A stretch of 64,000 nucleotides of DNA from Syntrophaceae bacterium (GTDB lineage: Bacteria > Desulfobacterota > Syntrophia > Syntrophales > Smithellaceae), in NCBI GenBank assembly GCA_025355345.1, contig JANXZU010000017.1, positions 1-64,000 on the forward strand, in the 5' to 3' direction. Of this stretch, positions 37,040 through 47,511 are shown in pieces. Both the position numbers and the translations under genes were made by a program. The stretch's first letter is position 1, and every line of letters begins with the position of its first letter. The notes beneath the pieces were generated by a model that did not search any database, had not been told where the DNA came from, and was given only the letters and a program-made list of their open reading frames with translations.

Positions 37040-37333
37040 ATGAAAAATATTATTACAGGTTTGTCGCTTTTTGCCATATTATTAGCGGTAGTTATAGTTT
37101 TCTATATCTTTCGGCAGGAGACGGTATCTATCGGTAAATATAATGTCCTTTATTATACAAATCAATGCGATATCCCTCCTGAATTATTCCCTCAGGATCT
37201 GCCGTCTTTAATGAATCTTCCCGGCCTGATCAGAATAACTTGGGAGGATGAATTAGGTGATAATATGTTTCAGATGTATTGCTACCTGCCGGGAAAGGGA
37301 ATTGAAAAAAGCGGATTGCACCATAAAAAATGA
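37040..37333 (+). CDS. Small membrane-anchored hypothetical protein
   Basis: MKNIITGLSLFAILLAVVIVFYIF signal anchor; internal ATG preferred. Confidence 0.55.
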   Translation: MKNIITGLSLFAILLAVVIVFYIFRQETVSIGKYNVLYYTNQCDIPPELFPQDLPSLMNLPGLIRITWEDELGDNMFQMYCYLPGKGIEKSGLHHKK

Positions 37334-37393
37334 CTAACCTCGGCGCACCGCAATGCCTGTTATGATATTCTTTTGTCTACTGTCTCTGGGAAT

Positions 37394-38053
37394 TTAACTG
37401 TCTGATTTCTGCAGGCCAGTAATCCGTCTTTGTCGCCAATACTCAATGAATCCCGGCAACACGGATATAATTACTATCACAACAATTACTATAGTAAAAT
37501 TATTTTTTACCGCAGGTATATTACCGAAATAATAACCACCCAAAAGGAATGTACAGATCCAGGCAATGCCACCGGCAATGTTATACAGGATGAATTTTGA
37601 GTAGGTCATTGCGCCGATGCCTGCAACAAAAGGGGCAAAGGTGCGAATTATGGGCATGAAGCGGGCGATAATAATGGTTTTGCCGCCGTGCTTTTCATAA
37701 AACTGATGAGCTTTTATTAGATATTCTTTTTTGAAAAAACGGCCGTCTTCATAATGAAATACTTTGGGGCCGATAAAATGACCAATGGCATAATTAACCG
37801 TATCGCCTGCAACTGCCGCAATGCAAAGGGAGATTAAAAGGATTTCAATATCCAACGCGCATAGCGCGGCTAAACTGCCCAATGCGAACAGAAGGGAATC
37901 GCCGGGAAGAATGGGTGTAACAACAAGGCCTGTTTCGCAGAATATCACCAGAAATACAATGACATAAGCCCAGATACCAAAACTCTTGATGATAACGGGC
38001 ATGTATTTGTCCAGATGAATAAAAAAATCTATAAAATAAATTATTATGTCCAT
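37394..38053 (-). CDS. DedA family membrane protein
   Basis: FCETGLVVTPILPGDSLLFALGSLAAL, GKTIIIARFMPIIRTFAPFVAGIGAM. Confidence 0.95.
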   Translation of the reverse strand: MDIIIYFIDFFIHLDKYMPVIIKSFGIWAYVIVFLVIFCETGLVVTPILPGDSLLFALGSLAALCALDIEILLISLCIAAVAGDTVNYAIGHFIGPKVFHYEDGRFFKKEYLIKAHQFYEKHGGKTIIIARFMPIIRTFAPFVAGIGAMTYSKFILYNIAGGIAWICTFLLGGYYFGNIPAVKNNFTIVIVVIVIISVLPGFIEYWRQRRITGLQKSDS

Positions 38054-38120
38054 AAATAATTATGCTATACTTTAAAAGTTATTTGCTAATCTATATAAGG
38101 AAAATAGGGAGGGTGTCAAC

Positions 38121-39041
38121 ATGAAAAAAGTATTAATTGGATTATTAGCTGTTGTCGTGGCCATGGTTGTGGGTTATTTTGCTTTCCCGGAAAAAGTAGC
38201 CGGTTATATGATCGATGCCGCCAGAAGCCAGGCAGGGCTAACCAAAAAGGAAATCAAGATCGATGATCATAACATTGTTTATTTGGAAGGCGGCAAAGGA
38301 CAGACAATATTACTTTTGCACGGCTACACCGGAGATAAAGATAACTGGATAAAGTTGGCCCCTTATTTAGCTAAAGATTACCATGTGATAATTCCTGATA
38401 TTCCCGGGTACGGAGAAAGTTCCATGATCGAGAAGGCCTCATACGATTTATCAAATCAGATGTCGCGTTTGCATAAATTCGCACAGGCACTTGAACTCAA
38501 AAAGTTTCATATCGCGGGTAACTCCATGGGCGGATTTTTTGCCGGGTCTTATGCCGTGCGCTATCCTGATGAAATTATCAGTGTGGGACTATTTAATGCC
38601 GGAGGAGTCACTTCACTGGAAAAAAGTGTAGTAATGAAAATGATAGACAAAGGCGAAAATCCACTTGTTTTAAAAGACAGCAAAGATATGCCACGCTTAA
38701 TGGCGCTGGTTTTTGTTAATTCTCCAAGTTTACCATACCCACTCAAAAAAGTATTTACCAAAAACGCTTTAAACAATCGTAAGTTCTACGAAAAGGAACT
38801 CAAAGAAATCGGTCCAGATTTCTTATCTCTCGAAAAAGATCTGCCAAAGATAAAAGCGCCAGCTTTAATTCTTTGGGGCGATCAGGATAAAGTCCTTGAT
38901 GTTTCCAGTGTGCCGGTTTTTGAAAAGGGATTAAAAAATCACAAAACTGTAATCATCAAAGATTGCGGCCACCTGCCCATGCTGGAAAAACCACAGGAAA
39001 CAGCAACACAATATATTGATTTTATCAGTGGAATCAAATAA
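38121..39041 (+). CDS. Alpha/beta hydrolase
   Basis: LLLHGYTGDKDNWIKLA, AGNSMGGFFAGSYA, GDQDKVLDV, CGHLPMLEKPQ. Confidence 0.94.
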   Translation: MKKVLIGLLAVVVAMVVGYFAFPEKVAGYMIDAARSQAGLTKKEIKIDDHNIVYLEGGKGQTILLLHGYTGDKDNWIKLAPYLAKDYHVIIPDIPGYGESSMIEKASYDLSNQMSRLHKFAQALELKKFHIAGNSMGGFFAGSYAVRYPDEIISVGLFNAGGVTSLEKSVVMKMIDKGENPLVLKDSKDMPRLMALVFVNSPSLPYPLKKVFTKNALNNRKFYEKELKEIGPDFLSLEKDLPKIKAPALILWGDQDKVLDVSSVPVFEKGLKNHKTVIIKDCGHLPMLEKPQETATQYIDFISGIK

Positions 39042-39066
39042 TAATCTCCTTAAGTAATTTCATTTC

Positions 39067-39106
39067 AACTACTCCCTTATCACGATAAATGTGAGGGAGT
39101 AGTTTT
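39067..39106 (+). terminator. Rho-independent terminator
   Basis: AACTACTCCCTtatcacgataaatgtgAGGGAGTAGTTTT. Confidence 0.85.
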
Positions 39107-39284
39107 GCGTGATTTGTTTACTGAATGCTTAAGGCGCTGTGGCAGTTGTGTAAATCTGTTTGTATATTAGATAACGGCTGTTAGTTGATGGAATCCATGG
39201 AGGTCATTATGTTAACAACGGAATTAACTTCAATGTAAGTAAAATAATTGTTTTGCTATTGAGTGCAGGGGAAATAATGAAATG

Positions 39285-39325
39285 TTGTTTCCGGTCCCCT
39301 GCATCATGCAAGGGACCGGAAACAA
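39285..39325 (-). terminator. Hairpin terminator downstream of the FKBP gene
   Basis: TTGTTTCCGGTCCCctgcatcatgcaaGGGACCGGAAACAA near-perfect inverted repeat. Confidence 0.8.
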
Positions 39326-39330
39326 ATTAA

Positions 39331-40038
39331 CTATTTCTTCTTGCCTGCGGGTTTGGCAGCTCCGGCAGCCGGAGCTTTTGTGTCTAGAAGCTCTACTTCA
39401 AAGATCAGTGTAGCGCCGCCTGGAATGACGGGAGGCCTTCCTTCATCTCCGTAAGCAATGGCGGGGGGGCAGACTAGTTTGGCTTTGCCGCCAACCTTCA
39501 TTTTGGACACACCCTCAGACCAGCACTTGATAACCTGATTGAGCGGAAATTCGACGGGCTGTCCGCGTTTCACAGAGCTATCGAATTCTTTGCCACCAAT
39601 AAGAGTGCCGGTATAATGCACTTTGACAATGTCTGTGCTTTTGGGCTGTTTGCCGCTACCCGCTTTGATTGGTATATAAATAAGTTCAGAATCAGTCTTT
39701 ATGGCTCCTTTTTCTTTGGCAGCATTTTCCAAGAAATCTTTGGATCTGGCCTTTTCCTTATCTGCGGCAGCTTTAACTCTTGTCTGTGCAAGTTCGCTGA
39801 TTTGTTGCTTATAGGTTTCAGGATCGACAATTACTTTTTTGCCATTTACCTTATCACTAATTCCCTGCTGCACAAATTCGAATTCATCTGCAGTAAAGTT
39901 GAAAAATTCAAGCTGCTTGGCGATGTGTACGCCAATTGCATATAGAGCTTTTTGTTCTTCAGTTGATGGATCTGACGACGCAAAAGCCGGGACGCTCAGC
40001 AGAACAATAAAAAGTGTAACAATAATTTTACGCATAAT
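39331..40038 (-). CDS. FKBP-type peptidyl-prolyl isomerase (Mip/FkpA-like)
   Basis: VKVHYTGTLIGGKEFDSSVKRGQPVEFPLNQVIKCWSEGVSKMKVGGKAKLVCPPAIAYGDEGRPPVIPGGATLIFEVELLD. Confidence 0.95.
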   Translation of the reverse strand: MMRKIIVTLFIVLLSVPAFASSDPSTEEQKALYAIGVHIAKQLEFFNFTADEFEFVQQGISDKVNGKKVIVDPETYKQQISELAQTRVKAAADKEKARSKDFLENAAKEKGAIKTDSELIYIPIKAGSGKQPKSTDIVKVHYTGTLIGGKEFDSSVKRGQPVEFPLNQVIKCWSEGVSKMKVGGKAKLVCPPAIAYGDEGRPPVIPGGATLIFEVELLDTKAPAAGAAKPAGKKK

Positions 40039-40210
40039 ATTCCTTTCAATGTTGATTATTTTTTTGATATGAGTTCCTCTCAATATCTTATTATTTGAAC
40101 TATAAAACTAAATATATCTTTAGTCAACCATATGTTTTTGAAGTATCGATAAAATGGAACTGCTATAAATTTTCTTGACTTTATCTTCGTTTATGATAAT
40201 TCCAATACCT

Positions 40211-40260
40211 AGCGGTGATTTAAAGTAAATTGCTCCGCTTAATAAATGTGCTAAAGCACC
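40211..40260 (+). ncRNA. SAM-II-like riboswitch candidate upstream of metK
   Basis: AGCGG-TGATTTAAAGTAAATTGCT-CCGCT-TAATAAATGTGCTAAAGCACC: P1 AGCGG/CCGCT plus SAM-II-like GGTGATTT, TTGC and GCTAAA positions; terminator follows at 40285. Confidence 0.7.
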
Positions 40261-40284
40261 GTAGAATCAATTAACCGTAAATTG

Positions 40285-40311
40285 AACCCGTGCTTTGACA
40301 CGGGTTTTTTT
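40285..40311 (+). terminator. Terminator between riboswitch candidate and metK
   Basis: AACCCGTGctttgaCACGGGTTTTTTT. Confidence 0.9.
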
Positions 40312-40312
40312 G

Positions 40313-40416
40313 TCAATGAGACTCGAATTTCAGAAACGCATTGCGTTGAAATTCGTAAGTCGAATTGTCCCCGAAGCGTATGGCCTAAAGGCCACTATAG
40401 GCGTAGGGGATTAATG
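40313..40416 (+). repeat. Dispersed palindromic repeat family A copy in metK leader
   Basis: CAATGAGACTCGAATTTCAGAAACGCATTGCGTTGAAATTCGTAAGTCGAATTGTCCCCGAAGCGTATGGCCTAAAGGCCACTATAGGCGTAGGGGATTAATGG. Confidence 0.85.
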
Positions 40417-40473
40417 GTACCTTTGAATAAACGAAGTGTACTTGAAAATGATTTTGCAAAGGAGATTATTAAA

Positions 40474-41652
40474 ATGCAGATTTCGTCAGAAAGTGTCAAA
40501 ATAGGTCATCCGGATATTGTTGCCGATATCATAGCGGCCAATGTAATTGCGGAAATCCTGAAAGAGGAAAAAAAAATAGGTCTGGATTTGAGCAACATGC
40601 CTCACTGCGGTATTGAGGTTTTTCTGGGCAAAGGTATTTGTCTTGTCGGTGGAGAGGTGAGAACAAGGGCTTACGTTGATATTGATGATATTGCCAGAAA
40701 GTCGGTTTTGGCTATCGGCTACAACCACGCGGCGGTAGGATTGAATGGCAACTCGATGGGAGTCTTAAACGCCATTATTCCTCAATCTCCTGATATCAAT
40801 CAGGGCACAAGTTGTCTTTTGAACAAGAAGCATGAGATCGGCGCCGGAGATCAGGGTATTATGTATGGCTTTGCCTGTGATGAAACGCCTGAGCTTCTGC
40901 CTCTTCCATATGTCCTGGTCAACAGGATGATGAGAGCTTTTGAGAACTGTGGAGATCCTATTTTTGCTCCGGATGGCAAGGGGCAGGTCTCGGTAGATTA
41001 TGATATTAAAACAGGCAAACCGATTCGTCTAGCCAAGGTGCTTATGTCCAACTCTATTGATTATCGTTGCGTCAAGGGCAACCGCAATAAAGTCAGAGAA
41101 AAGGCCAAAAAGATTGCCTTTAATTGTTTGAAAGATTGTGCCGATAAGAAAACAGAGTTTATCTTTAATCCCACAGGTGAATGGGATGCTATCAATTCCT
41201 GCAGCGCTGCCGATTCCGGCGTGACAGGCCGTAAGCTGGTTGTGCAGTTTTACGGCGGCTATCCCGGTGCGCAGTTAGGTGGCGGCGCGGTAGTGAATAA
41301 AACTCCGGAAAAAGTTGATTGTTCCGCCGCTTTTGGCGCCCGCCATGTGGCAAAAAATATTGTTGCCGCGGGGCTTGCCTCTAGATGTTCCGTACAGTTG
41401 GCTTACGCTATTGGAATTGCCCGTCCCTTTTCCATTTATGTCAATACGTTTGGAACAGGAAGCATTTCCGATGAAAAGCTGGAAAAAATCATTGAGGGAC
41501 TCTTTGATCTGACTCCGGGAGGCATGATTGAAAGGTTTGATTTGCTTAACGCAAATATTTACCGGAGGATTCCCAAGACGTTTTTTCTGGATAACTATCC
41601 CTGGGAAAAAACTGATATGATCAGGAAATTGCAACAGGCAGCCAAAGCGTAA
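40474..41652 (+). CDS. metK: S-adenosylmethionine synthetase (divergent)
   Basis: SESVKIGHPDIVADII, GAGDQGIMYGFACDETPELLPLPYVL, GVTGRKLVVQFYGG, ARHVAKNIVAAGLASRC; AAAGGAG SD before the ATG at 40474. Confidence 0.9.
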   Translation: MQISSESVKIGHPDIVADIIAANVIAEILKEEKKIGLDLSNMPHCGIEVFLGKGICLVGGEVRTRAYVDIDDIARKSVLAIGYNHAAVGLNGNSMGVLNAIIPQSPDINQGTSCLLNKKHEIGAGDQGIMYGFACDETPELLPLPYVLVNRMMRAFENCGDPIFAPDGKGQVSVDYDIKTGKPIRLAKVLMSNSIDYRCVKGNRNKVREKAKKIAFNCLKDCADKKTEFIFNPTGEWDAINSCSAADSGVTGRKLVVQFYGGYPGAQLGGGAVVNKTPEKVDCSAAFGARHVAKNIVAAGLASRCSVQLAYAIGIARPFSIYVNTFGTGSISDEKLEKIIEGLFDLTPGGMIERFDLLNANIYRRIPKTFFLDNYPWEKTDMIRKLQQAAKA

Positions 41653-41681
41653 GCATTTTGTAATTGTCAATTAAATTTCAC

Positions 41682-41728
41682 AGGCCGAAGGAATCCCATA
41701 AAGCTTAATGGTTTCCACCTTCGGCCTT
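41682..41728 (+). terminator. metK terminator
   Basis: AGGCCGAAGG...CCTTCGGCCTTTG. Confidence 0.85.
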
Positions 41729-41730
41729 TG

Positions 41731-41834
41731 TAATGAGACTCGAATTTCAGAAACGCAGTGTACCCTGAAGGGTATCTGCGAAGCTGAAATTAGTTAGTCG
41801 AATTATCCCCGAAGCGCAGCGTAGGGGATTAATG
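41731..41834 (+). repeat. Dispersed palindromic repeat family A copy
   Basis: TAATGAGACTCGAATTTCAGAAACGCAGTGTACCCTGAAGGGTATCTGCGAAGCTGAAATTAGTTAGTCGAATTATCCCCGAAGCGCAGCGTAGGGGATTAATGAC. Confidence 0.85.
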
Positions 41835-41925
41835 ACACGGTTTTTTAAAATGCAGTGAACTGAAGCTTGGAAGTTGAACAATCCCGCCATGGGCGGGATG
41901 AAAGCAATAATTTGGATTATTATCA

Positions 41926-44900
41926 GTGAGAAAAATTATTTCTAAAAAAAATACGGAAGATATTGAACCACTCAGATATCTTTTGGAAGAACTAAAACAC
42001 TCTGATCCCAAAGTTAATGTTGGCGGGCTGGTTGGTGCCGCGCGTTCCTACCTGGTTTCCCTCCTTTTTTCCCGTATGGAGAAAACTCTTCTTGTCGTCT
42101 GTCCTGAAGAAAAGGAAGCCGCAGCGTTTGCGCGTGATCTGCTCCTCTTTTTGGGGGAAGAAAGTGTAATTTATTACCCGCCGCTTGATTTCCGGACAAT
42201 CGACATGTTTGCTCTCCAGAAAGAAGAAGAATTAATCCGTCTTGAAGTTCAGGCCAGAATGCAAATAAATCCTCAAACAGTTGTTGTTACTTCTGTGATT
42301 GCTTTGATGCAAAAAGTAATGCCTTTCGCGCAGTTTAGTAAGTATCTGCAAATAGTTTCCACAGGCGATATACTGAACAGGGAAGATTTTGGCGGGAACT
42401 TGCTTTCCGGCGGTTACAAGAGAGTCAGTTTGGTGGAGGAAGCAGGAGAATTCAGTATTCGCGGCAATCTAATTGATGTATTTCCGCCTACAGAAAAAAC
42501 CCCGTTGCGTTTGGAAATGTCCGGTGACGAAATTGAATCTATTCGCAGGTTTGATTGTGCTTCTCAGCGCTCTGTTGGTACAGCGGATGCTTTTGTGGTA
42601 TCTCCGGCAAGCGAAGTGATCATTACCTTGCAGGGGCTTGAACTGGCAACGCGCAACATTAAGCGTCGTGCCGATGATCTTTCCCTTTCCCGCGAAATTC
42701 GTAACCGTCTGGTTGATACACTGCAAAACAATCTGGCCGATTCGATAAACCCCGTATTTTTGCCGCTCTTTTATGAAGCGTACGATAAAAACGGTGAGGC
42801 ACCCCAAAACAAGTTATCGAGTTTTTTTGAATATTTGCCGAAAAACACACTGGTGTTTTTGGATGATCCTTTGGCGATAAACCAGATTGCTCCGGGCATT
42901 GAGCAGAATATCGACAAACTGCTGTTCAAAGCTAAAAACAGCGGCAAGTTTTATCTGGAAAAAGTAAGCGCGTATATTGATCTGGCCAGTATTTTAGCCG
43001 GCCTCGAAAGATTCGCACAGATTTCCCTGACGGCTCTTCAGTTGGATGAGGCCGGGGATAACCTCTCCAGAACAATTGTTTTTGAAACAGGCCAAAATCT
43101 GCAGCGCGAGGAACCGCGGGCAGGCGAGATCAAGGAAGACGCGCTTTTGAGGCAAACAGCGGGGAATATTAAAAACTGGCTATCATCCGACATGTTGGTT
43201 GTTTTTCTGTGCCCGACACCGGAGGATCTGCATCGGATGCAGCACCTGCTTTCATCCTATGATTTGCCAGTACAGATTAGACCTTTGACAGATTCGCTTC
43301 TGGACTTTATCAATCAGTGGGACGGTCATCCTCAACTTATTTTATGGGAAGGGAAAATTTCTTCCAGTTTTATCTTTCCTGCTATTAAACTGGTACTATT
43401 GAGTGAGGAGGAAATATTTGTAAAAAAAGTGATCCGCCGCCGTACGCGGCCATTGCGGGAAGGCACTTTTCTTAAATCTTTCGGTGAATTAAAAGAGGGT
43501 GATTTTGTTGTCCACACAGATTTTGGTATTGGTGTTTATCGCGGGCTAAAAAAAATCTGCGTAGGTAAAATCGAAAACGATTTTTTAGTTCTTGAGTATT
43601 TGGATGGCGACAAACTCTATCTGCCGGTGAACACAATGGAGAAAATTCAAAGGTACCTGGGTCCCGATAATTATGTGCCAAAAATTGATAAGATGGGCGG
43701 AGCTTCTTGGGATGCCGTCAAGGAAAGGGTTAAAAAATCAGTACGCGAGGTTGCCGAGGATTTAGTTGCCATTTATGCCGCCCGTGAAGTAATGGAAAGA
43801 AAATCGTTTGCGCCGCCGGATCGGATTTATGAGGAATTTTGCTCGACATTTGAATTTGAAGAAACGCCTGATCAGGCTAAAGCCATTGAAGATGTTCATC
43901 TGGATATGGATGATGTCAAGCCCATGGATCGGCTAATCTGCGGTGACGCAGGTTTCGGCAAAACGGAAGTTGCCATTCGCTCAGCCTTCCGCGCTGTTAT
44001 GGACGGCAAACAGGTGGCCTTTCTTGTGCCCACAACAATTCTGGCTGAGCAACATTACCAGACCATAGCATCAAGGCTTAGCGATTTCCCTATCCGTGTT
44101 GAAGTACTCAATCGTTTTAAAAGCACAGCCGAACAAAAAAAAATCATTCAAGATTTAAAAAGCCAAAAGATAGATATTGTCGTGGGAACTCATCGGCTGA
44201 TTTCAAAAGATGTTGAGTTTAAAGAATTGGGACTGGTAATAATTGATGAAGAACAGCGTTTTGGTGTCGCGCACAAGGAAAAGCTGAAAAAAATGCGCAC
44301 ACTTGTTGATGTGCTGACTCTTTCGGCAACGCCGATTCCGCGCACACTTCATCTTTCGCTTGTAGGCATTCGGGATTTGTCCATCATCAACACGCCGCCG
44401 GAAGACAGGTTGCCCATAAAAACTTATGTGCTGGAGTTTGATGAAGACGCGATCAAGACCGCAGTAGAAAAAGAGTTGGCGCGCGGAGGTCAGACATTTT
44501 TTGTTCATGACCGTGTGCGCTCGATTTACTCAATCGCGCAGCTTGTTTCTCGGCTCGTGCCGCAAGCAAGGGTCGGTGTAGTTCACGGGCAAATGAAACC
44601 GGGAGAAATTGAAAAAGCAATGGCGCAATTTGTGAGAAGAGATTGCGATGTTCTGGTATGTACCACTATCATCGGCTCCGGTCTGGATATTCCCACGGCC
44701 AATACAATCATCATAAATCGCGCCGACAGATTTGGGTTGGCACAACTATACCAGATACGCGGCCGGGTTGGCCGTGGAAATAAAGAAGCTTTTGCCTACC
44801 TGCTTTTGCCCAAAGGTGCAATGCTTTCGCGTGAAGCCCTGAAAAGGCTACAGGTGATCAAAGAATTTTCCGAGCCGGGTTCCGGTTTTCGTATCGCTTA

Positions 44901-45483
44901 TAACGATCTGGAAATCCGCGGTGGCGGCAATTTGCTGGGACTTTCCCAGGCAGGCCATATAAGCGCTGTGGGTTACGAACTTTATACGGAGTTAATGGAA
45001 AAAACTGTTCGGGAAATTAAGGGTGAGCCTGTGGATGAAGAAGAAGTGCAACCAGAAATCCAATTGGGAGTCTCCGCCTTTATTCCCGAGGAATATGTTT
45101 TGGATGTCAACCGCCGGTTGGTGTTATACAAAAGAATATCCCTTGCAGGTACGGATGAAGATATTAATCAAATTCAAAGTGAATTGCAGGATTGTTATGG
45201 GGCAATGCCTCATTCCGTTGAAAATTTATTGAAGGTGATCGTCTTAAGAAATAGCTTAAAACCGCTGAAAGTGAAAAAAATGGGCTATGACGGCAAATAT
45301 ATGTATATTAATTTCCGAACTACAACTCCTGTCGATCCGGTAAGGATTGTCACATTATATCGCAAGAAAATTAAGGATATACGCTTCACACCGGATTACA
45401 AATTATATGTTCCCGCGCCCGATCTTACCGAAACAGAAAGATTGGCTATGGCCAATTTGTTATTAAAGATGCTTGCTCAATAA
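41926..45483 (+). CDS. mfd: Transcription-repair coupling factor
   Basis: [91 protein letters not shown] start. Confidence 0.97.
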   Translation: MRKIISKKNTEDIEPLRYLLEELKHSDPKVNVGGLVGAARSYLVSLLFSRMEKTLLVVCPEEKEAAAFARDLLLFLGEESVIYYPPLDFRTIDMFALQKEEELIRLEVQARMQINPQTVVVTSVIALMQKVMPFAQFSKYLQIVSTGDILNREDFGGNLLSGGYKRVSLVEEAGEFSIRGNLIDVFPPTEKTPLRLEMSGDEIESIRRFDCASQRSVGTADAFVVSPASEVIITLQGLELATRNIKRRADDLSLSREIRNRLVDTLQNNLADSINPVFLPLFYEAYDKNGEAPQNKLSSFFEYLPKNTLVFLDDPLAINQIAPGIEQNIDKLLFKAKNSGKFYLEKVSAYIDLASILAGLERFAQISLTALQLDEAGDNLSRTIVFETGQNLQREEPRAGEIKEDALLRQTAGNIKNWLSSDMLVVFLCPTPEDLHRMQHLLSSYDLPVQIRPLTDSLLDFINQWDGHPQLILWEGKISSSFIFPAIKLVLLSEEEIFVKKVIRRRTRPLREGTFLKSFGELKEGDFVVHTDFGIGVYRGLKKICVGKIENDFLVLEYLDGDKLYLPVNTMEKIQRYLGPDNYVPKIDKMGGASWDAVKERVKKSVREVAEDLVAIYAAREVMERKSFAPPDRIYEEFCSTFEFEETPDQAKAIEDVHLDMDDVKPMDRLICGDAGFGKTEVAIRSAFRAVMDGKQVAFLVPTTILAEQHYQTIASRLSDFPIRVEVLNRFKSTAEQKKIIQDLKSQKIDIVVGTHRLISKDVEFKELGLVIIDEEQRFGVAHKEKLKKMRTLVDVLTLSATPIPRTLHLSLVGIRDLSIINTPPEDRLPIKTYVLEFDEDAIKTAVEKELARGGQTFFVHDRVRSIYSIAQLVSRLVPQARVGVVHGQMKPGEIEKAMAQFVRRDCDVLVCTTIIGSGLDIPTANTIIINRADRFGLAQLYQIRGRVGRGNKEAFAYLLLPKGAMLSREALKRLQVIKEFSEPGSGFRIAYNDLEIRGGGNLLGLSQAGHISAVGYELYTELMEKTVREIKGEPVDEEEVQPEIQLGVSAFIPEEYVLDVNRRLVLYKRISLAGTDEDINQIQSELQDCYGAMPHSVENLLKVIVLRNSLKPLKVKKMGYDGKYMYINFRTTTPVDPVRIVTLYRKKIKDIRFTPDYKLYVPAPDLTETERLAMANLLLKMLAQ

Positions 45484-45509
45484 ACCCAAGAAGGATATGA
45501 TTACACATT

Positions 45510-46505
45510 ATGAATAATGCGAGTATGCAAATGTCTGCCAAAATAATGTCTTTGATGCCAAACCCAAGATATGTATTATTTGGTTTAGCACTTATTTTTA
45601 TTGTCGCCTGCGATAAGATTAATATTTTTTCAAGACCGTACGTTGCGACTGTAAACGGTGCTAAAATTTATCTTGATGAATATCAATCGCGGCTAAATCA
45701 AAAGATGCCCATGCTGCCGAAAGATCTTCTGTTAAATCAGTCCAATTATAAACGTATTGAAGAAGAAGTGTTGGATGTAATGATTACAGAAAAAATCATG
45801 TACTTGCGCGCGCAGGAATTGAATGTTTCCGTAAGCGCCGGCGAACTTGAAGCTAAAATTAGCGAAGTTATCAAAGACTATGGAACAGATTTTGCCAATT
45901 TGCTGGTGCAGGAAAATGTACGGTATGAAGATTGGAAAGATGATATAAAAAAAGAAATGTTGTTTAAAAAACTTGTCGCAGTTGATGTCAATGCCAACAT
46001 TCGTATATCCGAAGATGAGGCGGAAGACTATTTTAACGAAAATCGTAATAAATATAAAGTGGAATCACGCGTTAGAGTTTATCAAATAGTTGTTAGCGAT
46101 CTGGCCAAAGCAAAGGAAGTAGAGGCTCGATTGAATGCTGGTGTTGATTTTAAACTAGTCGCAACAGAGATGTCGATTGCCCCGGAAGCAATTAGTGGCG
46201 GAGATTTGGGGTTTATTACCCGTCAGATTATGCCGGAACCATTGGATGACACCATTTTTAAATTGCCGGTCAATAAAGTAAGTCCTATCGTGCAGAGTCC
46301 TTACGGTTTTCATATTTTCAAGGTTTCGGAAATTCAGTCGGCAAAAACCGGAAATTTTGCGGATATGAAAGAAGAGGTAACCGCTGAAATTCGGGCGCAA
46401 AAGGAAGATGCGGCTTTTACAACCTGGCTCGAAGCTTTGAAAATGAAAGCCGTAATCAAAAAGGAAAGTACAGTATTAAGAGAAAAAATTCAGAAAAGAA
46501 GCTAG
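45510..46505 (+). CDS. PpiC/parvulin-type peptidylprolyl isomerase, likely lipoprotein
   Basis: Lipobox-like FIVAC; MITEKIMYLRAQELNVSVS; SIAPEAISGGDLGFITRQIMPEPLDDTIFKLPVNKVSPIVQSPYGFHIFKV. Confidence 0.9.
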   Translation: MNNASMQMSAKIMSLMPNPRYVLFGLALIFIVACDKINIFSRPYVATVNGAKIYLDEYQSRLNQKMPMLPKDLLLNQSNYKRIEEEVLDVMITEKIMYLRAQELNVSVSAGELEAKISEVIKDYGTDFANLLVQENVRYEDWKDDIKKEMLFKKLVAVDVNANIRISEDEAEDYFNENRNKYKVESRVRVYQIVVSDLAKAKEVEARLNAGVDFKLVATEMSIAPEAISGGDLGFITRQIMPEPLDDTIFKLPVNKVSPIVQSPYGFHIFKVSEIQSAKTGNFADMKEEVTAEIRAQKEDAAFTTWLEALKMKAVIKKESTVLREKIQKRS

Positions 46506-46518
46506 GAGGGGAAACTCT

Positions 46519-47496
46519 ATGGAATGGTGCAAAAAATTTATTTTAATCATGGGAGGCTTAATGCTTCTGTGCATGCCGGCTAGCGCCGAGGTTGTGGATA
46601 AAATTATTGCCGTTGTAAATGATGAGATAATTACACTTGCCGAATTCAATTTGGCGATTCAACCTTACCTTAAAAATATCGATGATAATTATAAAGGCAA
46701 AGATAAGGAAGCAATCATTCACCAGGCCAAAGAAGCTTTTCTGAAACGTCTTGTTGATAATTTACTCATTGAACAAGAAGCAAAAAAAATAGGCAAGAGT
46801 ATCGTTATTAAAGACGAAGAAGTCATGGAAGTTGTAAGGGATCTGGTCGTGAAAAGAAAGTCCAATATGGAAGATTTCAAAAACAGTCTTGCCCGCGAAG
46901 GCACTTCTCTTGAATCTTTGAAAAAAGATATAAGAAATCAAATAATACGGATGCGGTTATTGCGTTGGGAAATTAAATCAAAAGTAATGGTCAGCGATGA
47001 CGAAATCGGCGCGTATTATGACAAAAACAGGCAGGACTATGAAGGCAAAGAAGCAGTCCGGTTAAAGCAAATATTCCTTGCAATTCCCGCCGGGGCAGAT
47101 AAGAAAACAAAGGCAAAAATAAAGGAATATGCCGAACAGTTGCGTAAACGCGTTCTTTTAGGTGAACAATTTGAAATGATGGCCGCAAAATATTCTCAAG
47201 GACCGGGGGCGGCAGAGGGCGGTGATATCGGTTTTATTGAGAAAGGCACGGTTATTGCCGTAGTTGAATCAGTGGCGTTTAAACTGCCTATGGAGCAAGT
47301 AAGCGACGTGATAGAATCAGAACTCGGATTTCATATTATTAAGGCCGTGGATAAAAAAGGCGGTGGTTTGAAGCCAATCTCTGTAGTACGTGAAGAAATA
47401 AGGGTAAAAATTGAAGATGAGAAACTGGAAAAAAAATATGAAGAATGGATCACGTCTGTCCGAAAAAAATCGTTTATTGAAACAAGAATGCATTAA
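46519..47496 (+). CDS. SurA-like periplasmic chaperone/PPIase
   Basis: VDKIIAVVNDEIITLAEF; YSQGPGAAEGGDIGFIEKGTV; ESELGFHIIKAVDK. Confidence 0.92.
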   Translation: MEWCKKFILIMGGLMLLCMPASAEVVDKIIAVVNDEIITLAEFNLAIQPYLKNIDDNYKGKDKEAIIHQAKEAFLKRLVDNLLIEQEAKKIGKSIVIKDEEVMEVVRDLVVKRKSNMEDFKNSLAREGTSLESLKKDIRNQIIRMRLLRWEIKSKVMVSDDEIGAYYDKNRQDYEGKEAVRLKQIFLAIPAGADKKTKAKIKEYAEQLRKRVLLGEQFEMMAAKYSQGPGAAEGGDIGFIEKGTVIAVVESVAFKLPMEQVSDVIESELGFHIIKAVDKKGGGLKPISVVREEIRVKIEDEKLEKKYEEWITSVRKKSFIETRMH

Positions 47497-47511
47497 GCAG
47501 TAAAGCAAAAT

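Noticed and set aside
40260-40473. N-terminal extension of MetK from 40282
   Set aside because: The extension is encoded by a terminator and a repeat copy; AAAGGAG-spaced ATG at 40474 gives a normal-length MetK.
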